NCBI GenBank assembly: GCA_031423015.1
Contig: JANPER010000164.1
Span: forward strand, 9,164 to 73,163
DNA: 64,000 nt
Direction: 5' to 3'
DNA from: DATGPD01 sp031423015
GTDB lineage: Bacteria; Planctomycetota; UBA1135; UBA2386
How positions within the stretch are numbered: position 1 is the first letter of the stretch; each line of letters starts with the position of its first letter. The notes under the pieces were generated by a model, which was given only the letters and a program-made list of their open reading frames with translations, was not told the DNA's origin and made no database searches. This document shows positions 25,000-33,551 of this stretch, in pieces. Both the position numbers and the translations under genes were made by a program.

Positions 25000-25823
25000 C
25001 AGGTCTCTTTGCGTACGGCGTCTTCGGGCGTTGGCAGCCGCTTGTGGCTGCAACGAATCCATCGGCGAAGCTGCGCCATCAGGTCGTCGAAGTCCCGCGG
25101 CAGGAGCGCTTGTGGACCGTCGCACAGCGCGTCCTGCGGGTTTGGGTGCACCTCGACCATCACGCCGTCTGCGCCGGCCGCGAGTGCGGCGAGTGCCATC
25201 GGCACCACCAACTCGCGCTTTCCGGTGCCGTGGCTGGGATCGACCACGACGGGAAATGGACTCGTCCGCTGCAAGAGAGGAACCGCAGCGAGGTCGAGCG
25301 TATTGCGCACCGCGGGGTCGAACGAACGAATGCCGCGCTCGCAGAGCACGACGTTCTCGTTGCCTTCGCCGACGATGTAATCAGCCGCCTTCAGGAATTC
25401 GTCGATGGTCGCCGCCGCGCCGCGCTTGAGCAGCACGGGCTTGTTCTGGCGACCGACCTCGCGCAGCAGCGCGAAGTTCTGCATGTTGCGCGAGCCGACC
25501 TGCAGCATGTGCGCGACTTCCGACACGCGCTCCACATCCCGCGGATCGAGCACCTCGGTGACGATCGGCAGGCCAGACAGCAGGGACGCTTCGCGCAACA
25601 GATCGAGGCCGGCCGCGCCAAGCCCCTGAAACGAGTGCCGCGACGTGCGTGGCTTGTAAGCACCCCCGCGCAGCGCGTGTGCACCGGCTGCGGCGACGCT
25701 CTTGCTGGCGTCGAGGAGCTGGGCGCGCGTCTCCACTGCGCAGGGCCCGGCAATCACCACGAAGACATCCGGCGCAAAGCGCACGTCATTCGTCAGGGCG
25801 ACGGAACGGCGAGGGACGGACAT
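24999..25823 (-). CDS. aroF: 3-deoxy-7-phosphoheptulonate (DAHP) synthase, AroF type I-beta
   Basis: A 274-residue first enzyme of the shikimate pathway, condensing PEP and erythrose 4-phosphate. Motifs are VVIAGPCAVE, LRGGAYKPRTSRHSFQGLG, LLKRGAAATIDEFLKAADYI, and PVVVDPSHGTGKRELV. RGGAYKPRTS distinguishes it from KDO-8-phosphate synthase. No N-terminal regulatory domain is present. It is the first gene of aroF-tpiA-sulfatase. Confidence 0.92.
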   Translation of the reverse strand: MSVPRRSVALTNDVRFAPDVFVVIAGPCAVETRAQLLDASKSVAAAGAHALRGGAYKPRTSRHSFQGLGAAGLDLLREASLLSGLPIVTEVLDPRDVERVSEVAHMLQVGSRNMQNFALLREVGRQNKPVLLKRGAAATIDEFLKAADYIVGEGNENVVLCERGIRSFDPAVRNTLDLAAVPLLQRTSPFPVVVDPSHGTGKRELVVPMALAALAAGADGVMVEVHPNPQDALCDGPQALLPRDFDDLMAQLRRWIRCSHKRLPTPEDAVRKET

Positions 25824-25954
25824 CGCGAGAGGGTCGCGGCGCCGGGCAGCGCCGTCAGGGGCCCTAGAGTAGGGTCACGCGCCGGGAACGGCAACGAAGG
25901 ACTCGGCTCCCGCCGAGCGACTTCGTGGCCAGGCTCGCGATTTCGCCGCTGTGC

Positions 25955-25976
25955 CTGCCAAGGGTCACCTTGGCAG
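25955..25976 (-). terminator. Nine-base-pair hairpin downstream of the read-through stop
   Basis: On the plus strand ctgccaagg-gtca-ccttggcag is a perfect stem with a four-base loop. It lies 17 bases beyond the second stop (25994-25996) of the minus-strand secreted protein and lacks a clear U tract on either strand. Its position fits a transcript end for the longer, read-through form of that gene. Confidence 0.4.
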
Positions 25977-25993
25977 ACCGCGGCAGCAGAAGC

Positions 25994-26143
25994 TCAGTCG
26001 CCGCTGCGCTGCGCCGGCTCCCACGACACACCCGAGGTGCCGGAGATCGCGCCAAAGATGCTGCGGCTGTGGACCAACTGGACGACCAGGTTGGTGACAT
26101 CGTTGCCAACTCGCACGGAGGTGGCAGTGAATCCACCGCCTCA
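25994..26143 (-). other. In-frame UGA plus 48-codon coding-like extension
   Basis: The stop at 26143-26141 is TGA, directly after a TGT codon (...RFEGC-UGA). The same frame then stays open for 48 codons, starting GGGFTATSVRVGNDVTNLVV and ending SWEPAQRSGD before a second TGA. Codon third positions in the extension are mostly G or C, like real genes here. The UGA is followed at once by ggcggtg-gatt-cactgcc, which can pair as a seven-base-pair hairpin (one G-U). Selenocysteine insertion, UGA read-through or a recent nonsense mutation are the options. Confidence 0.45.
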
Positions 26144-27148
26144 ACATCCCTCGAAGCGTTTGGAGGCGATGAGCTTGTCGTTGTCCTTGTCGAAGAACAT
26201 CAACTTCGGTGACTTGGCGTCTGGCAGGATCGTGTGCCATTCCTCGCCGCCGCGGCCAACGAACATCACCTGCGGCTGCACAGTGGCCATCTCGCCGTGG
26301 CGTGTGAAGTTGAACTCAGCGACCAGCGGTGTGCCCCACTGCATCGAAGCGGTCGTGCCGTCCTCGACCACGAGCGGCTTCATCTTGCCGGCGCGCAGCT
26401 TGGCGGTATCGCCGCCCTTCGTGGCGTAGCCGCCGGAGAACACGTACGAGCCAACTGGTACCCGAAGCCCATCTGGCGCGCCCGCGACCTCGAACGAGTA
26501 ACCGTTCGCCTTGTCGCTCACGACCGCGGCTTGCAGGTCGCCCGCCAACTTGACGCCGCGGCGCAGGCTCAGCGTGCCACTCTGCCCGGTGTAGGGCTTG
26601 GCCTTCGCCGTCGTTCCTGCCGCGTCGACTTCGAGTTCCACCAGCTTGCCCTTCAGGTTGATCACCTTGGACAAGAAGCTGGCCGCGCGACCCGAGCCAA
26701 CCACGATCGCGTCGACGCCGACTTCGTTGTAGACGCCGTTGTTGTTCTGGTCGATCACTTGGACCGCCACGCCGTCGACCGAGCCAACCATGCCACCGCT
26801 GGCCGCATACTGGCAGGCATTGCCAGCCGGCGACACACGCAGGCGTACCGCGTACGACAGAGCGGTTCCGTCTGCCCGCTTGCCGTTCAACACGGCGTAG
26901 CCACTGAGGCCCTTGGCCGTGGTATCGAACTTGCCGTCGCCGTCAGTATCGACGCGCAACGTCATGCCCACGACCTCGGTCGCGAAATGATCGCCACCGC
27001 GGTGCGCGATCGCGATACCCCCAGTCCCGTCGGTCCACTGCTCACCTGGCAGAACCAAGTCGAACGTCGGCAGAGCCTTGTACTTCAGCGTCGACTCGCT
27101 CTGCGCGACGACACCGAGGGAGAGCGCGCCACTCAGACTGAGCAGCAC
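26141..27148 (-). CDS. Secreted protein with calcium-loop-like motifs, possible UGA-recoded C-terminus
   Basis: A 335-residue protein to the first UGA, 384 residues if the UGA is read as an amino acid. It starts at a GTG with a short hydrophobic signal-like segment (MLLSLSGALSLGVVAQ); an in-frame stop lies four codons upstream. Two acidic loops, DTDGDGKFD and DQNNNGVYNEVG, look like EF-hand/dockerin-type calcium sites. The rest is predicted beta-rich, with MQWGTPLVAEFNFTRHG and VMFVGRGGEEW late in the protein. Family unassigned. See the separate entry for the extension. Confidence 0.65.
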   Translation of the reverse strand: MLLSLSGALSLGVVAQSESTLKYKALPTFDLVLPGEQWTDGTGGIAIAHRGGDHFATEVVGMTLRVDTDGDGKFDTTAKGLSGYAVLNGKRADGTALSYAVRLRVSPAGNACQYAASGGMVGSVDGVAVQVIDQNNNGVYNEVGVDAIVVGSGRAASFLSKVINLKGKLVELEVDAAGTTAKAKPYTGQSGTLSLRRGVKLAGDLQAAVVSDKANGYSFEVAGAPDGLRVPVGSYVFSGGYATKGGDTAKLRAGKMKPLVVEDGTTASMQWGTPLVAEFNFTRHGEMATVQPQVMFVGRGGEEWHTILPDAKSPKLMFFDKDNDKLIASKRFEGC

Positions 27149-27270
27149 GACGGACGTTCAAGCGCGTAATCGCATTGACCCTCTACTTGGTTGGACGTTC
27201 TGCAGTGAGCAAGTCACCACAGGGGGAACAGTGCAAGATCGCACCGATCCAGGGCGGAACCTTAGCCGGT

Positions 27271-27301
27271 GGGACAGCCTTTTGGGAGACGGGGCTGTCC
27301 C
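27271..27301. repeat. Inverted repeat gggacagcc / ggctgtccc
   Basis: A nine-base stem around 13 bases, followed at once by two direct tgtcccgag copies (27304-27320 region). It lies between the secreted protein and the Fe-S protein gene in a 177-base stretch with no believable gene. Similar gggaca...tgtccc pairing occurs in the rpsF leader (8692-8708). It could be a terminator or a dispersed repeat. Confidence 0.45.
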
Positions 27302-27325
27302 TGTGTCCCGAGATGTCCCGAGCCC

Positions 27326-28120
27326 CTACAGCAATGGGCGCAGGTCGCGCGGCACGAAGCCCCACACGCCGAGGCCGAACTCTTTTCGCAGGCTCTCCAG
27401 GCCTTCGGCGTGCCGGAAGACCTCCTCCTCAGGGCCAAACCGATGCGCAACCCCCTGCGGGCAGGCCCGCTTCATCTCGCAACCAGACGCGCAACCCCCT
27501 GCGTGCCGCGATGTTGCGCACAGCTCTCGGTGCATGGAGCCACCGCTACAAGCGTTGGCTGGGCAGGCGCGCACGCACGGCTGATCGCATCCGGCACAGG
27601 GTTGATACTCGCCGGCAATGCTGCGCGGAAACGCCGCGCCAAAGGGCGTGCCGTCGATCAACAGCGCAAAGCGGACGCTGAGCCACGGCCCAAAGTGCGG
27701 GTTGAGCAACCAGTCAGAGACCGGCGAGACGACGCCGAGTCCGGCCATTTCTGCCATCTGCGAGAAGTTCAGCTCCGGTTGGCGGCGCGGGCAAACGGCG
27801 TGCGCTACCACGCCTTGCGTCGCCAGCCAACCCGCGAGGTCTCGGCTCGCCTTGGCGCAGCGATCGTCGATAGGGCGAGAACCGCGCGGAGTAGGGCGCG
27901 CGATCGAGCCCGAGTCGAGCTGCATGCGTTGCCAGAACTCACGGCCGCCGCTCGCCACCACCACCACGGTGCCGCATCGCGTCGCCAACTCGCGCACGCG
28001 ACGGCCGTTGGGCTGTGTGCGATCGAACGCCTCCGCAGCGGTCGCGCCGACGAGATTGAGGCCCAAGGGCAACATGCGCTCGGTGATGGAACCGAGTGCG
28101 AGTGCGGGCCGAGTCGTCAT
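27326..28120 (-). CDS. 4Fe-4S-type iron-sulfur protein (QueG/ferredoxin-like)
   Basis: A 264-residue soluble protein. The C-terminal half has two cysteine clusters: CAGCDQPCVRACPANAC, a ferredoxin-like [4Fe-4S] motif, and CASGCEMKRACPQG. The preceding region (LNFSQMAEMAGLG, SPVSDWLLNPHFGPWLSVRF) recalls the epoxyqueuosine-reductase-like family in which such clusters feed a cofactor, but cobalamin-binding features are not evident. The ATG at 28120 is chosen; the upstream open frame is Arg-rich. It is divergent from the first carboxypeptidase-regulatory-like gene with 131 bases between starts. Confidence 0.7.
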   Translation of the reverse strand: MTTRPALALGSITERMLPLGLNLVGATAAEAFDRTQPNGRRVRELATRCGTVVVVASGGREFWQRMQLDSGSIARPTPRGSRPIDDRCAKASRDLAGWLATQGVVAHAVCPRRQPELNFSQMAEMAGLGVVSPVSDWLLNPHFGPWLSVRFALLIDGTPFGAAFPRSIAGEYQPCAGCDQPCVRACPANACSGGSMHRELCATSRHAGGCASGCEMKRACPQGVAHRFGPEEEVFRHAEGLESLRKEFGLGVWGFVPRDLRPLL

Positions 28121-28251
28121 CAGGGCCGTTATGGAACCCGTGCGTTCCCGGGGCAAGAGGCGACTCTGGCCGACGGTGAACTTCACCCCGCTGAGCACTG
28201 AGGCTCTTGCAGCCCGGGGTCGCCTGCCCACACTAGGCGTTGCCACCGCAC

Positions 28252-30954
28252 ATGCTGCCTCGCCCCGTTGCCATCGCCGCCGCCATCGCCGCCGCCATCG
28301 TCTTGCTGGTCGCCCTGGCGACGTTTGCCATGTGGCCACGCGACGACGACGTGACCGTCTGGACCGATAGCGACCTGGAGCCAACAGTCACCGAAGCCGA
28401 CGCCGAAGCGAGTGAACTGACCGCGCAACGCCGCGAGATTACCGCCGGAACAGCGCCCGACGTCACCGACCCCCCCGACGACGATCCCGCACGCACGCTC
28501 ACGCTGCGCGGACGCGTGGTCGACACGCGCGGCGTGCCGATCGGGGGCGCCAGCGTGCACCTCGAACTGCGCGGCGCGGGGCGCGAACGCGTGCGCCAAC
28601 CGGTGACGACCGGCAGCGACGGCAGCTTTGCCTTCCGCGGCGCGCGGCGCAGCGTGCGCACCGTCGGCGTGTCGGCATCGCACGCTGACTACGCACCGGC
28701 CGCGGTCGATCGCGAACTGCCCACGGGTGATGCGAGCGATGTGTTCACACTCGGCGACATCACGCTCGGTCGGGGCGCCAGCGTGCAGGGCGTCGTACTG
28801 CACGCTGCCGGACCCGTTCTGCTTGGTGCCACGGTGGAGCTATCAGCAGAGTCTGCCAACAGCATGCTGTGGTCGAAGGACGGCCGGCCGTCGATGCCGA
28901 CCACGACCAGCGACGGCCGCGGCGGGTTCACGTTCACGCGCGTGCCGCCAGGTGTGTACCGCGTGTTCGCTCGTGCCACGCGCATGGTGTCGACGAACAG
29001 CGACACGTTCTCGGTCATCGACGACAACGACGTCACGTTGCCACCCATCACGCTGCAACCAGGCACGCTGCTCGTGGGCCTGGTCATCGATCGGCGCGGT
29101 CGCGGCATCGAGAAGGCGCAGGTCGTGGTGAGCGGCGTGACCCCCGGTCCTCAGCAACGCGCGACCACCGATCGCGACGGTCGCTTCGTGCTCGATCACC
29201 TGCGTCCGCGCTCAAGCGAACTCAGGGTGACGGCGTCGGGCTATGTTGCGCATCGCCAGCAGGTCGACCTGGCCACGCAGCAAGACCTCACGATCAGCCT
29301 CGACGATGGCTTGCGTCTGCGCGGTCAGGTGCGCGACGCGACGACGGGCCAGCCGATCACGACCTTCGCGGTGCAGCCGCGCCGCTTGCGCAGCGTGAGC
29401 CAGCCGATGCCTGCCGAACACGCCGGACGCACGCGCGAGGATCTCAACCAGCAGATGCTTGAAGCCTCCCGCGCGCCGACCGAGGCCCGCGACGATCCGG
29501 CGCGTTTGGCGCGCATCGCCAGCCTTCGGTTGGCAGTGCAGGCGCTGGATACGGCGCGCGCCGAGGCCGCCGCTGCGACTTCGCCGGAAAGCACGGCCTT
29601 GCCGCAAGACCCCGGCCCCAGCGCGCCGCACAAAGACGGGGCGTTCGACCTCACCGGCCTCGACGAGGGCGTCTACGCCGTCGATGTGCGCGCCGACGAC
29701 TTCCTGATGACGCGCAGCGACCGCGTGGAGCTACGCGTCGGTTTGGACGCACCGATGCTGCAAATCGACCTGCGGCGCGGCTTCACCTTGCGAGGGCACG
29801 TGGTGCGCACGTCCGACGGAACCGGCATCGGCAAGGCGCGCGTCGAGCTGATGCTCCTCACCGGCGCCGCCAGCAACGACGTGAAGCGACTGCGCGGGCC
29901 GACGATCGCGAACGCGATCAGCGACGCCGACGGCACGTTCACGCTGCGCAACGTACGCCCCGGCCGGTGCGCGACGCGCGTGGTCGCGCGGGGCTTCGAC
30001 ACTACCGTGGGCCAAGCACTCGACGTGCAGGCCGACGTGGTCGGCCTACGCATCGAACTCGGTGCGCGAGCGACGCTGCACGGTCGCGTGCTCGGCGTAC
30101 CCAGCGGCCGCGAACTCGACGTCACCCTTGTCGCCTTCGCCACCTTCCGCAACATCGTCTCGCGCAAGCTCGACGCGGACGGTTCATACCGTCTCGAAGA
30201 CCTGCAGCCGGGCGCCTACCACGTGCGCGCCTACCTCGCGGAGTCGAGCGCCGCGGTGCGACGCATGAACGCCGAACTCGCCCAAGCACCGCCGCCCGAC
30301 GTCACGCTGGCGCCTGGCGAAGAGCGCGCGATGGACCTCGCGCTCACGCTGGTGCCGTTTGCCACCGTGCGCGGCACGGTGCGCGTGAACGGTCTCGCCG
30401 CGAGCGGCTTCCAGGTGCAGCTCCGCGGCAGCGCGCCGCCACACAACGAGGGCCGCAGCTGGGTGCCGACGCACGCCCAGCAAGTGGAGCCCGACGGCGC
30501 GTTTGCCTTCCTCGCGGTCGAGCCCGGCAGCTACGAGTTGCGCTTGCTGAGCATCGCCCGCGATCGCATCGAGCTTGCGCGCCAACCGGTGCTCGTCGTG
30601 CAGGGGCAAGACAGCCAAGTGCTCGTCGACGTCGGCGCTGCGACCTGCGAGGGGCAGCTGATAGCGCCCGAAGACGGCCACCTGCTCGACGGCGTGATCA
30701 AGATCTTGCCACACGGCGTGCCCGGCTTCGAGGTGAGCGAGCGCCCGACCGACGGGCGCGAGATCAACGTACGCGTGCGCGGTGGGAAGTTCCGGGCTGA
30801 CGTGCTGCCGACGGGAGCCTTCACCCTGGAACTGCATGGCGGCAACGACCGCGAGGTCGTCCGCGTCGACGCCGAGTTCGCCGCCGGCGAGCACAAGACA
30901 CTCACGCTGATCGCTGGCGCGCTCCGCAAGCGGCCGGCGGACGACCGCAAGTGA
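28252..30954 (+). CDS. Large membrane-anchored carboxypeptidase-regulatory-like repeat protein
   Basis: A 900-residue protein with one N-terminal transmembrane helix (PVAIAAAIAAAIVLLVALAT), then at least six repeats of the carboxypeptidase-D regulatory (transthyretin-like) fold. These are recognisable by lines such as LTLRGRVVDTRGVPIGGA, LVGLVIDRRGRGIEKA, LRLRGQVRDATTGQPI, FTLRGHVVRTSDGTGIG and ATVRGTVRVNGLAASG. A central low-complexity segment (about residues 380-455) interrupts them. Function unknown; such folds usually mediate adhesion or structural roles. It precedes two related genes. Confidence 0.8.
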   Translation: MLPRPVAIAAAIAAAIVLLVALATFAMWPRDDDVTVWTDSDLEPTVTEADAEASELTAQRREITAGTAPDVTDPPDDDPARTLTLRGRVVDTRGVPIGGASVHLELRGAGRERVRQPVTTGSDGSFAFRGARRSVRTVGVSASHADYAPAAVDRELPTGDASDVFTLGDITLGRGASVQGVVLHAAGPVLLGATVELSAESANSMLWSKDGRPSMPTTTSDGRGGFTFTRVPPGVYRVFARATRMVSTNSDTFSVIDDNDVTLPPITLQPGTLLVGLVIDRRGRGIEKAQVVVSGVTPGPQQRATTDRDGRFVLDHLRPRSSELRVTASGYVAHRQQVDLATQQDLTISLDDGLRLRGQVRDATTGQPITTFAVQPRRLRSVSQPMPAEHAGRTREDLNQQMLEASRAPTEARDDPARLARIASLRLAVQALDTARAEAAAATSPESTALPQDPGPSAPHKDGAFDLTGLDEGVYAVDVRADDFLMTRSDRVELRVGLDAPMLQIDLRRGFTLRGHVVRTSDGTGIGKARVELMLLTGAASNDVKRLRGPTIANAISDADGTFTLRNVRPGRCATRVVARGFDTTVGQALDVQADVVGLRIELGARATLHGRVLGVPSGRELDVTLVAFATFRNIVSRKLDADGSYRLEDLQPGAYHVRAYLAESSAAVRRMNAELAQAPPPDVTLAPGEERAMDLALTLVPFATVRGTVRVNGLAASGFQVQLRGSAPPHNEGRSWVPTHAQQVEPDGAFAFLAVEPGSYELRLLSIARDRIELARQPVLVVQGQDSQVLVDVGAATCEGQLIAPEDGHLLDGVIKILPHGVPGFEVSERPTDGREINVRVRGGKFRADVLPTGAFTLELHGGNDREVVRVDAEFAAGEHKTLTLIAGALRKRPADDRK

Positions 30955-31000
30955 ACGCGTCGCGCGGTACCGCGACGCTGCACGGTTACACTGCCGGCCT

Positions 31001-31783
31001 GTGTTGACTCTGATTCGCTTGGTGTTCGCGGTGCTCGCCGGGATCACTTGCTGCATCGCCGGCTGGGCCGGCCTGCACGCGCTCGGCGTGCAGGAACGGC
31101 CGCGCGCGGCGGGACCGGCCGACGTGGCCGTGCCGGAGGCGCCAATCGCCACCCAAAAGCCCGCGTTGGCGCCGCTGCGGGCCGTGGTCGACGCGAGCGC
31201 GTCCCGGCAGCCTACGGCAACGAGCGGATCGCTGACTGTCGCGCTGCGCGGCGAGCGGCCGCCGTTTGCCCTCACCTTGCAGCTGCGCCGTGGCTGGTCG
31301 GCGGCGCCGCTCTGCACGCGCATCGTCGAGGCGTCGAACTCGATCGGCGGCGGCAACACCGAGTCGGTGACGTTCCCGAACCTGCCCGCCGGCGAGCATC
31401 TGCTCTACCTGGTGGCGGGCAACGCCGCGACGCCCGACAGCTACCTGGTGCGCATGCCGGTGTCCATCCCGGCGCCTGGCGCGCCGATCGAGATCGACGT
31501 GGGTGTAGCTTCTCTCTTGGTGCGCGTGCGCGACGCCGCCGACCGCGCCGTGCCGCGCGCGCTCGTGCAGTTGTCGCGCCCCGACGACCCAAGGTGGATC
31601 GCACCCCTTCCCAGCGGCGTCACGTTTGCCGCGCCGCTCACCGACGCGCAAGGCGACGTGACCTTCGCGCCGCTCGGCGCCGGCACCTACCGCGTGAGCG
31701 TGATCGACGACCCGACAGCGGCAATCGAGGTGACGTTGCCCGCGCAACCCGAGGTCACGCTGCGACTCACGGCGACCAAGTGA
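31001..31783 (+). CDS. Membrane-anchored carboxypeptidase-regulatory-like protein
   Basis: A 260-residue protein beginning at GTG, with an N-terminal helix (LIRLVFAVLAGITCCIAGWA) and two probable beta domains (SLTVALRGERPPFALTLQLR; SLLVRVRDAADRAVPRALVQ). The end is typical of the fold (PLGAGTYRVSVIDD). TACACT at 30987-30992 lies eight bases before the start and may be a -10. The stop overlaps the next GTG start by four bases. Confidence 0.7.
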   Translation: MLTLIRLVFAVLAGITCCIAGWAGLHALGVQERPRAAGPADVAVPEAPIATQKPALAPLRAVVDASASRQPTATSGSLTVALRGERPPFALTLQLRRGWSAAPLCTRIVEASNSIGGGNTESVTFPNLPAGEHLLYLVAGNAATPDSYLVRMPVSIPAPGAPIEIDVGVASLLVRVRDAADRAVPRALVQLSRPDDPRWIAPLPSGVTFAAPLTDAQGDVTFAPLGAGTYRVSVIDDPTAAIEVTLPAQPEVTLRLTATK

Positions 31784-33450
31784 GGTATTCGCGGCACCTG
31801 CAGCCCTGCGCGGTTTGCCTGCTATCTCTGGTATCTCTGGACACGCTCGCGGCGCAAGCCAAGGAAGGCTCGGTCGACCTGAGCGGACAGGTGCGCGACG
31901 TGCTCGGCCAGCCCATCGTCGCGGCGCAAGTCGAGGCCTCTTGGCCGGTGAGCCAACGACCGACGCAGCGCACGTCGACCGACGCGACGGGCCGCTGGTC
32001 CTTGGGTCGAGTGGGGCGCGCTGAGCCAATGCTGATCTTGGCGCGCGCGCCGTCATTCGCCGTGACCGAGTCGCGTTGGCCGCCAGCGGTGACGCCACAC
32101 GACGGAGCACCCCTGGATCTGACCCTGCGCGACGCGGAGCGCGTGTCCGGCACGGTGCGCGACGCCGAAGGCAAACCGGTTGCCGGCGTGGCGCTGTGCG
32201 CTGGCCCAGGCATCGAGGCCTTGACCGGCTTGGACGGAACTTACGAACTGTCGGCTCCGGTCGGCAGAACGTGGATCTGCGCGCACCGACCGGGCTTTCG
32301 CCTCGCCACCGAATCGCTGCAAGTCGGCCGCGAGACGACGCTGGACTTCACGTTGCCGGCCTACGACTCGGCTCCGGTCCAGGTTCGGATCAGGAGCGGC
32401 ACCGAGCCGAGTCGAGCGTTCGACCCCCCGGCGATGAGGTTCGAAGTGAGCGTGCTCGGTGGTGCAACGCTGCCGGACTCGGCTCGATGGCTCGAGCCAA
32501 ACGCCGAGGGCACGGCAGGAATGCACGGTCTGGGCGCCGGCATGATGCACATCGATCTACACGACCAGCACGGCTGGAGCCGCGCCCCTCGCGTTCGAAG
32601 CGTGGGCGCATCGTCGCGCAAGTCGATCGAGTTGCAGGTGCCGAGCGGCGCCGAGCGCAGCCTGCTGCGCGGGCGGGTGATGGATGGCGACGGCAACGGC
32701 ATCGGCGGCCTCACCCTGCTGGTCGCCGACCAACAGGTGGTGAGTGATGCGACGGGACGCTTCGCCTGTCCTCAGGCCGCGGCTGACAGAGCCATACCGG
32801 TCCATGTCGTGAGCGACGATTGGACCTTGTCAGCCACGTCGCGCATAGGCGTCCTGCGCGACGTGAACGCCGGGGGTCGGATCTTTCCGCGCGTCATCAA
32901 GGCCGCACACTTGCACGGCCAAGTCTTTGGTCCCGACCGCCAACCGCTGGCGCACGCGACCTTGGTCCTACGACCGTTGGCGCCGAATATCGTCTATCCA
33001 CCGGAGGGTCGCGTCGTGCAGTCCGCAACGGACGGCAGATTCTCGTTCGGCGGCCTAGCCCCATCAACGGACTCGTTCGAACTGGTGGTGTTGAGCGAAC
33101 GCGGAGTGCTCGCCATGACCATCACCATTCCCGTGGTTCCCGCAGTCGGCGCGACGGCGCCGTTGGTGCTCCACACGGACCCGGCGGCGCAAGCTCGCGG
33201 CCGCCTCGTCGATCACACCGGCCAGCCGATGGCTGGCGCGGAGGTCCGCCTCCGGCCCGCGATCAAGTGGGGCCACGCGGTGCCACTCTCGGCTGCGACC
33301 ACAAACCGCCACGGCGAGTTCGCGTTCACGGGCCTGCCGAGCGGCCGCTACGAGGTTCTGCTGCCGCCTCGTTATCAGGAACGGTTCGCGCTGCTCGACC
33401 TCGAAGCCGGCGAAGTGGGACAAGTCGGCGAGCTGCGCGCAGATCGCTGA
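31780..33450 (+). CDS. Secreted carboxypeptidase-regulatory-like repeat protein
   Basis: A 556-residue protein starting at a GTG that overlaps the previous stop. The N-terminus has a signal-like segment (LQPCAVCLLSLVSLDTLAAQ), then repeats such as VDLSGQVRDVLGQPIVAAQV, ERVSGTVRDAEGKPVAGVAL, SLLRGRVMDGDGNGIGGL and AARGRLVDHTGQPMAG-like lines. These are the same transthyretin-like unit as in the two upstream proteins. The long open frame to its left is an out-of-frame shadow of the previous gene. Confidence 0.75.
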   Translation: MRYSRHLQPCAVCLLSLVSLDTLAAQAKEGSVDLSGQVRDVLGQPIVAAQVEASWPVSQRPTQRTSTDATGRWSLGRVGRAEPMLILARAPSFAVTESRWPPAVTPHDGAPLDLTLRDAERVSGTVRDAEGKPVAGVALCAGPGIEALTGLDGTYELSAPVGRTWICAHRPGFRLATESLQVGRETTLDFTLPAYDSAPVQVRIRSGTEPSRAFDPPAMRFEVSVLGGATLPDSARWLEPNAEGTAGMHGLGAGMMHIDLHDQHGWSRAPRVRSVGASSRKSIELQVPSGAERSLLRGRVMDGDGNGIGGLTLLVADQQVVSDATGRFACPQAAADRAIPVHVVSDDWTLSATSRIGVLRDVNAGGRIFPRVIKAAHLHGQVFGPDRQPLAHATLVLRPLAPNIVYPPEGRVVQSATDGRFSFGGLAPSTDSFELVVLSERGVLAMTITIPVVPAVGATAPLVLHTDPAAQARGRLVDHTGQPMAGAEVRLRPAIKWGHAVPLSAATTNRHGEFAFTGLPSGRYEVLLPPRYQERFALLDLEAGEVGQVGELRADR

Positions 33451-33551
33451 CGGTGAGCGACCGGCGGACCAGTTGACGCGGAAGGTCTCGGCCATGGTGC
33501 TTCGGACGTGCATCACTTCGGTCACTTGCCGACCGCCACCAGCGGCAGCGC

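Noticed and set aside
24999..25823. KDO-8-phosphate synthase
   Set aside because: The RGGAYKPRTS motif and overall pattern fit the I-beta DAHP synthase better.
26060..26098. A second hairpin (ccaa-c-ctgg-tcgt-ccag-ttgg, minus strand) as a SECIS element
   Set aside because: It is more than 40 bases past the UGA and its loop starts with U-C; bacterial SECIS elements lie closer and usually have G in the loop.
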